This document shows, in pieces, positions 32,597 through 40,761 of a stretch of 64,000 nucleotides of DNA. Under the pieces are notes generated by a model, which did not search any database, was not told where the DNA came from, and saw only the letters and a program-made list of their open reading frames with translations. Both the position numbers and the translations under genes were made by a program. Source of the DNA: DASZBX01 sp035943635 (lineage in GTDB: Bacteria > Actinomycetota > Actinomycetes > Streptomycetales > Catenulisporaceae); assembly GCA_035943635.1 (NCBI GenBank), contig DASZBX010000013.1:1-64000 (forward strand), given 5' to 3'. The stretch's first letter is position 1, and each line of letters opens with the position of its first letter.

Positions 32597-32852
32597 CAGA
32601 CCGGCCGAAAGAGCGCACTCGCGCGTACTTGCCCAGCGGAAACACACCCGCCATGGCAGCTGTATGGTTCGCCTAACTACTGCGGCAGTCAAGGGGCCCG
32701 CGCGGCCCCCGCCGCACAACTCGGCCCGACACCACAGACCCCACACCACCAACGCCAGCCGAACCCGGCCCACGGACCGTGGGTCCTTGGGGGTTCCGGG
32801 CCCGCCGGAGGCACAGCATTAAACGCACCCTGACACGGCGACGCAACCACCC
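32597..32852. repeat. Dispersed repeat copy A
   Basis: This intergenic stretch has two blocks found again near 42 kb. The block around 32600-32700 (core CAGCTGTATGGTTCGCC) matches 42133-42240 in inverted orientation; 29 of 33 bases match over the core. The block at 32781-32850 (starting GGGTCCTTGG and including GGAGGCACAG) matches 41803-41870 inverted and 42337-42404 direct. No protein is evident. The rest of the 383-bp gap upstream of the GntR gene holds nothing I can name. Confidence 0.7.
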
Positions 32853-32881
32853 ACACATCCACAACAGAACAAACCCACCAG

Positions 32882-33511
32882 CTACGACGAAGACACAGAA
32901 ACCGAAACAGTCACAGACTCAAACTCGGCCCCAGACTCCGCCCCAGCCCCCGAAACCCTCCCCGACTCCCCGCTGCTCGCCACCATGAGCAACAACGGCA
33001 GCCGATGCAACGAAGGCGGATCACCAGGCAACCCCAACTGCCGCCAATGCAGCAACGCAGTAACCCGAAGCAAAGTCCGAGCCCAAAGCCCCAAAAACAC
33101 CGCCAGCGGAAGCTCAATCAACACCGCCGAAGCGATACTGACCCGCACATCAGGCGTGCCCCAATCCAACGCGATATCAAACCACGCATCACACACCAAC
33201 AACGTAGCCGACACCGTAGCCAACGGAATCGCGGCCTGCCGCCGCAGCAACGCACACAGTGCAGTCGCGCCGAGCGCCGCCAAAAGCAGCACATCGAACC
33301 CGACCCATGCAGCAGACCAAGCCTTGGCGTGGTAACCGCTCGGCATAGAGATCGCGAGATACACGATCCACGGTATGAGCGCCACGCAGCAGAATGCGAG
33401 CAGCGCCAGCGTACGTGCCCGCCGCCGCGACACTCGTTCCGGCCGCAGGCCCAGTTCCCGGGCGACCTCCAGCAGTTCGACGGACTTGGGGTTGTTGTAC
33501 TGCCGACTCAT
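32882..33511 (-). CDS. Hypothetical multi-pass membrane protein
   Basis: This 209-residue protein has a cytoplasmic Arg-rich start and about five hydrophobic segments (TLALLAFCCVALIPWIVYLAI, AAWVGFDVLLLAALGATALCALL, IPLATVSATLLVCDAWF, VLIELPLAVFLGLWA, LPLLLMVAS). It ends in a Ser/Glu/Val tail (SVTVSVSVSSS). The conserved-looking DAWFDIALDWGTPD links segments three and four. I do not recognise a family for certain; short membrane proteins with this VCDAWFD motif are common in actinomycetes. GGGAGG precedes the ATG. Function unknown. Confidence 0.75.
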   Translation of the reverse strand: MSRQYNNPKSVELLEVARELGLRPERVSRRRARTLALLAFCCVALIPWIVYLAISMPSGYHAKAWSAAWVGFDVLLLAALGATALCALLRRQAAIPLATVSATLLVCDAWFDIALDWGTPDVRVSIASAVLIELPLAVFLGLWARTLLRVTALLHWRQLGLPGDPPSLHRLPLLLMVASSGESGRVSGAGAESGAEFESVTVSVSVSSS

Positions 33512-33700
33512 TGGATACCTCCCGGATTTTTAATGCGCGACATACGACATACGACATGCAGAGCAAGGCATAACGCTGCCCACACGAAGAGCCGGGCAGC
33601 CCGGACCCACGAATCCACGGGCCCAGGCAACCCGACCAACCAACCTCAATCCACTTCAGATCAGCCCAACCCAGCTCAGCCAATCCCGACTCAACCCACC

Positions 33701-35239
33701 TCAGTGAGCAAAAACCGGCACAACGTCCTCGCTGCTCTCCGCACCGCCGCCACCGCTGGCGCTACCACCGCCACTGCCATGCTGCCCAACCTGCGGACGA
33801 GAGTTGATCAGCAGCCCGGCAACAACCGCAGCCAGCGTAAGCAACCCGGCAGCGCACCAGAAGGCGATAGAGAACCCATGCACCATGGCCTGAGCCTTCA
33901 ACAGATCCCCACCAGCCGCCGAGGTGACCCCCGCGCGGTGCGCGGTGACGTAGTTGGCCGTGGCACTGTTGGCGATCGTGCTCAGCAGCGACGTACCGAT
34001 AGCACCACCAACCTGCTGCGACGTACTCACCATCGCCGAGGCGACACCCGCATCCTGCGGCTTGACGCCCAGGGTGGCCAGGTTCATGGCCGGCATGAAC
34101 ACCAGGCCCATACCCAGACCCAGCATGAACAGCGCAGGCAGAACCAAAGTCGCGTAAGAACCATCAACCTTGATATGGGCCAGCATCACCATCGCAGTAG
34201 CCGCAATCAGCCCACCCGGGACCATCAGGAACCGCGCCGGAACCTTCGGCAGCAGCCGCACGGCGATCTGGGTCGCGCCGAGCATCATACCCACGACCAT
34301 CGGCAGGAACGCCAGACCGCTGACGAACGGCGTGTACCCCAGCACCACCTGCAAGTAGAACGTCAGGAACAGGAACGCACCGAACATACCGACCACCGAG
34401 ATCCCGATGGTCAAGTACGCGCCGCCGCGGTTGCGGTCGGTCACCACGCGCAGCGGCAGCAGCGGGGCCTGGCTGCGGGCCTGGGCCACCGCGAACACCA
34501 CCAGCAGCACGACCGACGCCGCGAGGAACCCGAGCGTGGCCGTCGAGCCCCAACCGTCGGACTCAGCCTTGGAGAAGCCGTAGACCAGGCTGGCCAGGCC
34601 GGAGCAGGCGAGCAGGATGCTCGGCACGGACAGCTTGGCGCTGCGCCGGCTTCCGGCCGGTTCCTTGATCTCGAACACGGCGCCGAACAGCGCGATGACG
34701 GCGAAGGCCACGTTCACGAACAGCGTCCAGCGCCAGTTCGCGTACTCGGTCAGCACGCCGCCGAGGATCAGGCCGATGGCCGCGCCGCCGCCGGAGATGG
34801 CGCCGTAGATGCCGAACGCCTTGGCGCGCTCCTTGGACTGGGTGAACATCACCGTCAGCAGCGACAGCGCCGCCGGGGCGAGGATCGCGCCGAACGCGCC
34901 CTGCAGAGCCCGTGCGCCGAGCAGCATCGTCGTGTTGACGGCCGCGCCGCCCAGGGCCGAGGCGCCGGCGAAGCCGACCAGGCCGATCATGAAGGCGCGC
35001 CGGCGGCCCCAGCGGTCGGAGATCCGGCCGCCGAACAGCAGCAGCCCGCCGAAGGCCAGGGCGTACGCGGTGACCACCCATTGCCGGTTCGCGTCGGAGA
35101 TGCCCAGGTCGCGCTGCGCGGACGGGAGGGCGATGTTGACGATGGTGCCGTCGAGGACGACCATCAGCTGCGCGAGCGCGATGAACGCCAGCGCTCGCCA
35201 CCGCCTCGGGTCGAGTGTCTGTGTCGTGGAGTCAGTCAT
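33701..35239 (-). CDS. DHA2-family MFS drug exporter (EmrB/QacA type)
   Basis: This 512-residue permease has 14 predicted membrane segments. Family motifs are LAQLMVVLDGTIVNIALPS in TM1, FGGRISDRWGRRRAF (motif A) and the motif C-like GPAIGLILGG-type segment in TM5. The tail is Gly/Ser-rich. It should export a hydrophobic drug or metabolite by proton antiport. ATG 35239 begins MTDSTTQ; the longer frame adds non-conserved residues. It follows the TetR gene by 79 bp on the same strand, so repressor and pump form one unit. That unit is separated from its probable promoter by the IS66 insertion. Confidence 0.92.
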   Translation of the reverse strand: MTDSTTQTLDPRRWRALAFIALAQLMVVLDGTIVNIALPSAQRDLGISDANRQWVVTAYALAFGGLLLFGGRISDRWGRRRAFMIGLVGFAGASALGGAAVNTTMLLGARALQGAFGAILAPAALSLLTVMFTQSKERAKAFGIYGAISGGGAAIGLILGGVLTEYANWRWTLFVNVAFAVIALFGAVFEIKEPAGSRRSAKLSVPSILLACSGLASLVYGFSKAESDGWGSTATLGFLAASVVLLVVFAVAQARSQAPLLPLRVVTDRNRGGAYLTIGISVVGMFGAFLFLTFYLQVVLGYTPFVSGLAFLPMVVGMMLGATQIAVRLLPKVPARFLMVPGGLIAATAMVMLAHIKVDGSYATLVLPALFMLGLGMGLVFMPAMNLATLGVKPQDAGVASAMVSTSQQVGGAIGTSLLSTIANSATANYVTAHRAGVTSAAGGDLLKAQAMVHGFSIAFWCAAGLLTLAAVVAGLLINSRPQVGQHGSGGGSASGGGGAESSEDVVPVFAH

Positions 35240-35318
35240 GGCGTGGTCAGCCTTGTCCGTGTGTCTGTGGGCGAGTGGATCGAGGGGGATGGTCGGCCGC
35301 AACGCTGGGGCCGGGAGA

Positions 35319-35996
35319 TCAACCAGAGACGGCGGCCGCCGAGAACGCCGACGCGGGAGCGGTGGCCAGCGGCATGATGATCTGGTCGATGATGGTGAGG
35401 GCGAAGGCCGTGTCCGGCGGCTGCCCGGTGGTGATCATCCGGTGGAAGGCCATGGACATCAGGATTTTGGCCACCAGAGGGGGGTTCGGGTGCGGCGCGA
35501 TCTCGCCGCGGTCCACCGCACGGTCGAAAACGGTGCGGAACACCTGTTCCCGGGGCGCGAGGAAGTTCTGGGCGAACGCGGCGCGCAGGTCGGTGTCGTG
35601 CACGAGGGCGGAGACCAGTCCGGCCATGATTTCCATCTTGAACTGGTCTTCGACCGGGTCGAAGTGCCGGGCGATGGCCTCCAGGTCCCCGCGCAGCGAA
35701 CCGGTGTCCGGCTGCGCGGCCGGCTCCTTCATCCGGCTGACCGCGTCGCTGACCAGGTCGGCCTTGTCCGACCAGCGGCGGTACACGGTCGCCTTGCCCG
35801 CCCCGGCCCGGGTGGCCACGGCGTCGACGGTGAGCCGGTCGTAGCCGACCTCGGTCAGCACCTCGAGCGCGGCCCGGCACAGGTCCGCGTCGCGGGACGC
35901 GTCCCGCTTGCGGCCCGGGGCCCGGCAGTCGTCGGACTCTGCGGGCCGCAACGCCCGGCTGGACGGAATCGGCTGGGGCTGGGTCGGCTGGCTCAT
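35319..35996 (-). CDS. TetR-family regulator of the MFS pump
   Basis: A 225-residue regulator. After a Pro/Arg-rich leader comes the TetR helix-turn-helix: LCRAALEVLTEVGYDRLTVDAVATRAGAGKATVYRRWSDKADLV. The C-terminal domain matches TetR_C proteins that control efflux pumps. It precedes the MFS gene in the same orientation. The IS66 element lies 24 bp upstream of its ATG. The 26-bp palindrome beyond the IS (37659-37684) was adjacent before insertion and is its likely operator, so autoregulation is probably broken. Confidence 0.9.
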   Translation of the reverse strand: MSQPTQPQPIPSSRALRPAESDDCRAPGRKRDASRDADLCRAALEVLTEVGYDRLTVDAVATRAGAGKATVYRRWSDKADLVSDAVSRMKEPAAQPDTGSLRGDLEAIARHFDPVEDQFKMEIMAGLVSALVHDTDLRAAFAQNFLAPREQVFRTVFDRAVDRGEIAPHPNPPLVAKILMSMAFHRMITTGQPPDTAFALTIIDQIIMPLATAPASAFSAAAVSG

Positions 35997-36020
35997 CGGA
36001 CGGTTTCACCTCGTTCGGTG

Positions 36021-37624
36021 GTAACTGGATTGGGTGGGTTTTTGGGCGTGCCGGATTGCCACAGGCCGTCAGTTAGCTGACGGCGTTTGGCTGCGGCATC
36101 CAGGGTCGGCCCTCGGCGGCCTGGATCAGGACATCGAGCGTGCCCATGCCATGCTTTCGGGCAGTGGCGGTGTACGAGCGGATCGCGGCGAACTGCTGGG
36201 CGCCGGCCATGGTCCGCATGCATCCGGAGACCTTGATGCGCAGTTTCGGCATCCTGATCTCGCGCTCGGCCGGGTTGTTGTCAAAGAAGCACAGCTCGGG
36301 GTGGTGCGCGTAGCGCACATAGTCGGCCAGTCGGTCGTGGATGCGTCGGGCCAGGGCGTGGTGCTTGGCTCCCACCGGACCCTGGCGCTCGGCGGTGGCC
36401 TCGATCCCGTAGGCGGCGATGGCCCGCAGTTTCTCGGTGTAGAACCCGAGCGTGTCGACCTCGACGAGCTCACCGGGAACGGTATCCGCCAGCGCCCGGT
36501 CCACCGCCTTCTTCAGCAACAGGACCACGTCGATCGCGGCCTGTGCCCACGCGGTCTGCTCCACAGGGCGCCCGGACTCGGCGACCGCGACCAGTTCACG
36601 GACCAGATGGGCGTTACACAACGCGTGTACCGCCTGGCCATAGGTGTCATACGGCGCCCAGGCGTCATGGACCGCGATCCCGGTGAACCCCGGAAGTACC
36701 CCGGCCGCGTCCATCGCCTCCCGCCCGCGCCGCCGGTGCACCGTGAACAGGCTGAACCAGGGATTGGAGGCCGAATGCAGCCAGGCCATCGTGCTCGCGG
36801 TGCGAAACCCGGTCTCATCGGCGAACGCCACCGGCCCGGCCGCGACCTGCCCGCGCACCACCTCCAGGAACCCCGACAGCGGCGCGACCACCCGCTTGAC
36901 CATCAACCCGATCGTCGAGGCCGCCAAGGTACCCACCCCGAACAGATCCCTGACCGCCTCGGCCGCCCGGGCCCTGGAGAGAAACTGCCCGTGATAGAGG
37001 TACACCCCGATGCCCGTAAGCCTGGGCCCGTACTGCACCGTCTTCGCCGCATACCCCGGAGCGATCCCAGCGCTCACCACCCCGCACCGACACCGGCGCG
37101 AGACGATCCGGTGCTCGGTCACCCGCACCGTCACCGGCGGCAGGTCGACCACCTGACGGCGCTCCACCGCCACCGGCACCCCACCACGCAGACCCAGCCC
37201 ACAACACGAGCAGGCCACCGGCCGATGCACCACCACCCGATCGGGATCGTCCACCAGATCCAGACTCACCCCCGGCCCACCCCTCGGCCGCCCCGGCTTG
37301 CGCCCGGACGTGCCACGCAACGACTTCGGAGCCGGTTTCACCAGACCGTCCGAGGACGGCGGCTTCGAACTGTTACGACTATTGGCCCCGATCTGCCGCT
37401 TGAGCTCCTCCACCTCCCCGCGCAACACCTCGACCAACCCGACCAGTTCCGCGATCGTCGCCGCCGACTCGGCCCGCACCTGCGCAATCTCCGCCCGCAA
37501 CCCCGCATTGAGCACCAACAACTCCTCCATCGAGGACTGCGGTCGCGACGTCACCCGCACGATCATCCACGGCAACTGAAACAGCGTCAAACCCCAACCC
37601 CAGCAACCCACCCAATCCAGTTAC
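36021..37624 (-). mobile_element. Complete IS66-family insertion sequence
   Basis: The element is 1604 bp. Terminal inverted repeats start GTAACTGGATTGGGTGGGTT (36021-36040) and match its complement at 37605-37624. Both ends are flanked by the 8-bp direct repeat GTTCGGTG (36013-36020 and 37625-37632), the duplication length typical of IS66. It carries one transposase gene. Accessory tnpA/tnpB genes are absent, as in IS66 elements of the ISBst12 type. Perfect flanks suggest a recent insertion. Confidence 0.95.
36073..37566 (-). CDS. IS66-family transposase
   Basis: A 497-residue DDE transposase. Its N-terminal half has a leucine-rich coiled coil (LLVLNAGLRAEIAQVRAESAATIAELVGLVEVLRGEVEELKRQIG), then NSRNSSKPPSSDG and the Cys zinc-binding region (CSCCG, CRCG). 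The catalytic core shows FADETGFR, AVHDAWAPY and the final acidic motif in FFDNNPAERE. ATG 37566 is used; an in-frame GTG inside the terminal repeat would add 15 residues. The frame is intact, so the element may be active. Confidence 0.93.
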   Translation of the reverse strand: MIVRVTSRPQSSMEELLVLNAGLRAEIAQVRAESAATIAELVGLVEVLRGEVEELKRQIGANSRNSSKPPSSDGLVKPAPKSLRGTSGRKPGRPRGGPGVSLDLVDDPDRVVVHRPVACSCCGLGLRGGVPVAVERRQVVDLPPVTVRVTEHRIVSRRCRCGVVSAGIAPGYAAKTVQYGPRLTGIGVYLYHGQFLSRARAAEAVRDLFGVGTLAASTIGLMVKRVVAPLSGFLEVVRGQVAAGPVAFADETGFRTASTMAWLHSASNPWFSLFTVHRRRGREAMDAAGVLPGFTGIAVHDAWAPYDTYGQAVHALCNAHLVRELVAVAESGRPVEQTAWAQAAIDVVLLLKKAVDRALADTVPGELVEVDTLGFYTEKLRAIAAYGIEATAERQGPVGAKHHALARRIHDRLADYVRYAHHPELCFFDNNPAEREIRMPKLRIKVSGCMRTMAGAQQFAAIRSYTATARKHGMGTLDVLIQAAEGRPWMPQPNAVS

Positions 37625-37658
37625 GTTCGGTGTTCACTCGGCATTGGTGAACGGTTAA

Positions 37659-37684
37659 GTTCCGATACGAATCGGTATCGGAAC
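37659..37684. promoter_or_regulatory. 26-bp palindrome, probable TetR operator stranded by the IS
   Basis: GTTCCGATAC (37659-37668) and GTATCGGAAC (37675-37684) are perfect inverted repeats with a six-base centre. Removing the IS and one target copy places this palindrome about 50 bp upstream of the TetR start. That suits an autoregulated TetR-MFS promoter. Confidence 0.72.
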
Positions 37685-37773
37685 TAAAGAGTATCGTATT
37701 ACGAGCCGTGAGCCAACTCGGAGGGGGAAAAGTAGGGGTTCGGTAGGGGGTTCGTGGGTTCGGCGTGCACCCC

Positions 37774-37988
37774 GGGTTGGAAACCCGCGTACGTGGGTCG
37801 CGCTTTGAGGGAGGTGGGCGAGCGGGGAAGCCCGTTGCGTGGCGTTGCGCTGAGTGGGCTAGTACATCGATCGTCCGCCATTCGGCTCAATCGAAGCCGG
37901 AGAGAATCGGCGAAAGTGCCGCGACGGAATCCGGTGAGCCTCGTCGGCGAGTTAAGCGGCCGGGCCTGCGGGCTGCATGGCCCGGCCG
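37774..37988 (+). ncRNA. Candidate structured RNA: run of compact hairpins
   Basis: Several small stems follow one another with little spacing: GGGTT-GGA-AACCC (37774-37786); CGGCT/AGCCG (37883-37899); CCGG/CCGG (37897-37934) enclosing CGGC-GAAAGT-GCCG (37908-37921); CTCG-TCGG-CGAG (37940-37951); and CGGCCGGGCC/GGCCCGGCCG (37957-37988). Loops such as GAAA and TCGG are typical of folded RNA. The frames here do not look coding. It might be a riboswitch-like leader, a small RNA or an intron remnant; I cannot place it. Confidence 0.35.
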
Positions 37989-38023
37989 CACTGCTGACTC
38001 CCGCTTTTGCCTGGCGGTCAGCT

Positions 38024-38039
38024 CGGAGAGCGCTCTCCG
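38024..38039. promoter_or_regulatory. Palindrome CGGAGAGCGCTCTCCG
   Basis: A perfect 16-bp palindrome with core GAGAGCGCTCTC. The core resembles LacI-family operators of actinomycetes, which centre on GAGCGCTC. A second copy lies 233 bp downstream. No LacI gene is in the window. Confidence 0.55.
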
Positions 38040-38255
38040 AAGGCAGAGTAAACACCCGTGTTTCGGCCACGTCAAGAGACGATCTCTTCGCGCCGCTGTA
38101 TCCGCCGGAACCGGCGAAGTCGGGACGAGAGCTTGGCGATCGGCGCCGACCAGTGTCGATGGGCGCCGGTTGGTGTCTATCAGTGCCAGCAGCTACGGTG
38201 GGTCGCTCCCCTGGGCTGGTGCCATCGGGTTGGCGCAGGCTGGTGAGTGCCCGTT

Positions 38256-38273
38256 GCAGAGAGCGCTCTCTGC
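38256..38273. promoter_or_regulatory. Palindrome GCAGAGAGCGCTCTCTGC
   Basis: A perfect 18-bp palindrome with the same GAGAGCGCTCTC core as the site at 38024. It lies 242 bp before the LLM oxidoreductase ATG. Two matching cores could allow a DNA loop by a tetrameric LacI-type protein. Confidence 0.55.
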
Positions 38274-38514
38274 CTTGTCTCAGCGCTAAGAGCCTGATCA
38301 GAGGGCATGCCCTTGCGTGTGGTTACTAGGTGTCATCAATTCATGGCCCTTTGCTCGCCGTAAAGCTGCCGGATCACCCCGGGAATACGCCACCCCACCT
38401 TCAGCGTTGCCAGCGAGCGGACTGCGACTGATCGATCGCGGCGCGTTCACCAGTCCCGGCCGGTTGACCGGACCGCACTGACCGCCGCGGCCACGTCCGG
38501 GAGATCCAGACACG

Positions 38515-39501
38515 ATGAAATACTCCCTGCTCGACATCGCCGCGGTGGCGCCCGGCGAGAGCCCGGCCGACGCGCTGCACGGAGCCGTCCCGCTCGCCCG
38601 CGCCGCGGAACGATCCGGATACCACCGCGTCTGGTACGCCGAGCACCACAACATGCCGCAGATCGCCTCCGCCGCGACCAGCGTCGTGATCGCGCACGTG
38701 GCGGCCCACACGGAGACCATCCGGCTCGGCTCGGGCGGCGTGATGCTGCCCAACCACTCCCCGCTCGTGATCGCCGAACAGTTCGGCACCCTCGCCGCGC
38801 TGCACCCGGACCGGATCGACCTCGGCCTCGGCCGCGCGCCCGGGTCGGACCAGAACACCATGCGGGCGCTGCGCCGCACCCCGCAGGCCGCCGACAACTT
38901 CCCGCAGGACGTGCTCGAACTCCAGGCGTACTTCAGCGGCAACACCCGCATCCCGGGCGTGAACGCGACGCCGGGGAACGGGGCGAACGTGCCGCTGTAC
39001 ATCCTGGGTTCGTCGCTGTTCGGCGCGCAGCTGGCCGCGATGCTCGGCCTGCCGTACGCTTTCGCCTCGCACTTCGCGCCGGCCGCGCTGGCGGAGGCGG
39101 TGGAGATCTACCGGTCGGAGTACCGGCCGAGCGAGCAGCACCCGGAGTCGTACCTGATCGTGGCCGCGAACCTGATCGCCTCGACCGATGAGGAGGAGGC
39201 GTACCAGCAACGGAAGGCATCGCTGCGCTGGCGCGCCCAGCGGTTCCTGGCTCCCGGGCACGACCTGACCGACGACGAGATCGACGAGCTGCTCGCCTCG
39301 CCGTCCGGAGCGCAGGTGCAGTCGATGATGCGGTACACCGCGGTCGGGACGCCTGATCAGGCTCAGGCCCATCTCGCTCAGTTCGCGGAGCAGACCGGCG
39401 CCGACGAGCTCATGCTCGCGCCCGCGGCCACTCGGCGGGCTGATCGTATTCGCGCTGTTGAGCTTGTTCAGGCTCCTGCGGCTATTGCTTCTTCTGCTTG
39501 A
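38515..39501 (+). CDS. LLM-class flavin-dependent oxidoreductase (MsnO8 family)
   Basis: The 328-residue luciferase-like monooxygenase starts MKYSLLDIAAVAPGES. It has the family's HRVWYAEHHNMPQIASAATSVVIAHVA segment, GGVMLPNHSPLVIAEQFGTLAALHPDRIDLGLGRAPG and YILGSSLFGAQLAAMLGLPYAFASHFAP, all typical of MsnO8-like enzymes. These use reduced flavin; the natural substrate is unknown. It is convergent with a second LLM gene, with a strong hairpin between. The ATG has only a weak upstream purine stretch. Confidence 0.92.
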   Translation: MKYSLLDIAAVAPGESPADALHGAVPLARAAERSGYHRVWYAEHHNMPQIASAATSVVIAHVAAHTETIRLGSGGVMLPNHSPLVIAEQFGTLAALHPDRIDLGLGRAPGSDQNTMRALRRTPQAADNFPQDVLELQAYFSGNTRIPGVNATPGNGANVPLYILGSSLFGAQLAAMLGLPYAFASHFAPAALAEAVEIYRSEYRPSEQHPESYLIVAANLIASTDEEEAYQQRKASLRWRAQRFLAPGHDLTDDEIDELLASPSGAQVQSMMRYTAVGTPDQAQAHLAQFAEQTGADELMLAPAATRRADRIRAVELVQAPAAIASSA

Positions 39502-39525
39502 TTTTGGGATGGCTTCGCGCCGCGG

Positions 39526-39556
39526 CCAGAGGTTGGCCGCGGCGCGGGAGTGTGGC
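39526..39556. terminator. Bidirectional hairpin terminator
   Basis: CGCGCCGCGGCC (39526-39537) pairs perfectly with GGCCGCGGCGCG (39545-39556) around a seven-base loop, between the convergent LLM oxidoreductase genes. Confidence 0.78.
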
Positions 39557-39561
39557 CGTGC

Positions 39562-40596
39562 CTATGCCGAGGCGGTTGTGTCGGTCGCCTTCCAGCCCAG
39601 TTCGGGGCCCAGCTTGGTTGCGATGTCGGTGAGTATCTGGACGTAGTCATCGTGTTCGAAGGTGAACGGCAGCGCGAACGCGACCTCGTCTACCTCCCGG
39701 TACCCCGCGTGAGCGTTTAACATCTCTGCGATCTCCGCTGATGTGCCGACCAGATCCGGCGCGAACATCAGCCGGGCCGGGCCCTGCGGCGTGGCGGTGC
39801 GCGGAAGGCGGCTCTGCGCGAAGCTCTGATACTTCGCCCGCTGCTCCGGCGTGGCCGAGTCGGTCGGGATGACCACCAGCCCCTGCGAGACCCGTGCGGC
39901 CTCGCCGTCGGGGTGGTGCGCGCGGAACTCCCGGATGTGCGACAGCTGAACCGCCGCGAAGTCCTCTGACTCCTCAGCCTTGACCACGCTGCTGGTCAAC
40001 AAGTTCATCCCATGCTCGCCGGCCCAGCGCGCCGAGCCCAGGCTCCCGCCGCCGTACCACATCCTTCGCCCGAGCCCGGCGGAGTGCGGCTGCACCCGCT
40101 CCGAGAACGACTCGAAGCCCACCATCCCGCTGAAATCACTCGCCACTTCCCCGCGCACGAAGTCCAGCAGCCGCTGCACCCGTTCGTAGCCGAACTCTTC
40201 GGTTTCGGCGGTGTCCGGGTAGAGGGCGTGCTTCACGTGGTCGTAGTGCATCGGCGGTCCGACGCTCACGCCCGGGTTCAAGCGTCCGCCGGACAGGATG
40301 TCCACGGTCGCGAGGTCCTCGGCCAGACGCAGCGGGTTCTCCCAGCCGAGCGGGATGACCGCCGTGCCCAGCTCGATCCGGCTGGTGCGCTGCGAGGCGG
40401 CGGCGAGGACCGCGACCGGGGAGGAGATGCCGTATTGGAGGTGCCGGTGGCGCACCCACGCGCTGTCGAAGCCCAGCTGCTCGCCCAACTCGATGATCGC
40501 GAGCGTCGACTCGTGGCCCGGACGAGGATCGGCCTCGTCGAACAGGCCGATGGTGAGGAACCCGAGCTTGCGCAACGGCCTCGAACTCTGCGACAT
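39562..40596 (-). CDS. LLM-class flavin-dependent oxidoreductase
   Basis: The 344-residue luciferase-like enzyme has the TIM-barrel pattern LGFLTIGLFDEADPRPGHESTLAIIELGEQLGFDSAWVRHRHLQYG, then LGTAVIPLGWENPLRLAEDLATVDILSGGRLNPGVSVG and the C-terminal half with GTSAEIAEMLNAH. It belongs to a different LLM subgroup from its convergent neighbour (no EHHN motif). Flavin use is certain by family; the substrate is unknown. It is divergent from a lipoprotein gene across 165 bp. Confidence 0.9.
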   Translation of the reverse strand: MSQSSRPLRKLGFLTIGLFDEADPRPGHESTLAIIELGEQLGFDSAWVRHRHLQYGISSPVAVLAAASQRTSRIELGTAVIPLGWENPLRLAEDLATVDILSGGRLNPGVSVGPPMHYDHVKHALYPDTAETEEFGYERVQRLLDFVRGEVASDFSGMVGFESFSERVQPHSAGLGRRMWYGGGSLGSARWAGEHGMNLLTSSVVKAEESEDFAAVQLSHIREFRAHHPDGEAARVSQGLVVIPTDSATPEQRAKYQSFAQSRLPRTATPQGPARLMFAPDLVGTSAEIAEMLNAHAGYREVDEVAFALPFTFEHDDYVQILTDIATKLGPELGWKATDTTASA

Positions 40597-40761
40597 AGTC
40601 GTGTGTCTCCGTTCTGCGTGGCGTAGGCTCGCCGCGCACCGATCTCCACCCGATTATGGCAGGTCGTTGGGCATTGGTGCGGTGATGTCGTGTGACGGCG
40701 TTCGTCGTGTCGGGTGGTTTGCGCTTTGCTAGAGTGGGGGCGTTTTCCATGGAGGGTGTCA

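Larger units (their letters stand above)
37989..38514. other. Non-coding stretch before the LLM oxidoreductase gene
   Basis: No gene is supported. The frames on both strands are compositional. Apart from two GAGAGCGCTCTC palindromes I see only short inverted repeats. The promoter of the oxidoreductase gene should lie in the last 150 bp. Confidence 0.5.

Noticed and set aside
37754..38329. A 191-codon frame and overlapping frames on both strands in the non-coding gap
   Set aside because: No ribosome site, no domain, and several equally long frames overlap. Hairpins explain the region better.
37699..38330. Group II intron or retron
   Set aside because: Some segments look like folded intron RNA, but there is no reverse transcriptase gene, no GTGYG 5' boundary and no convincing domain V.
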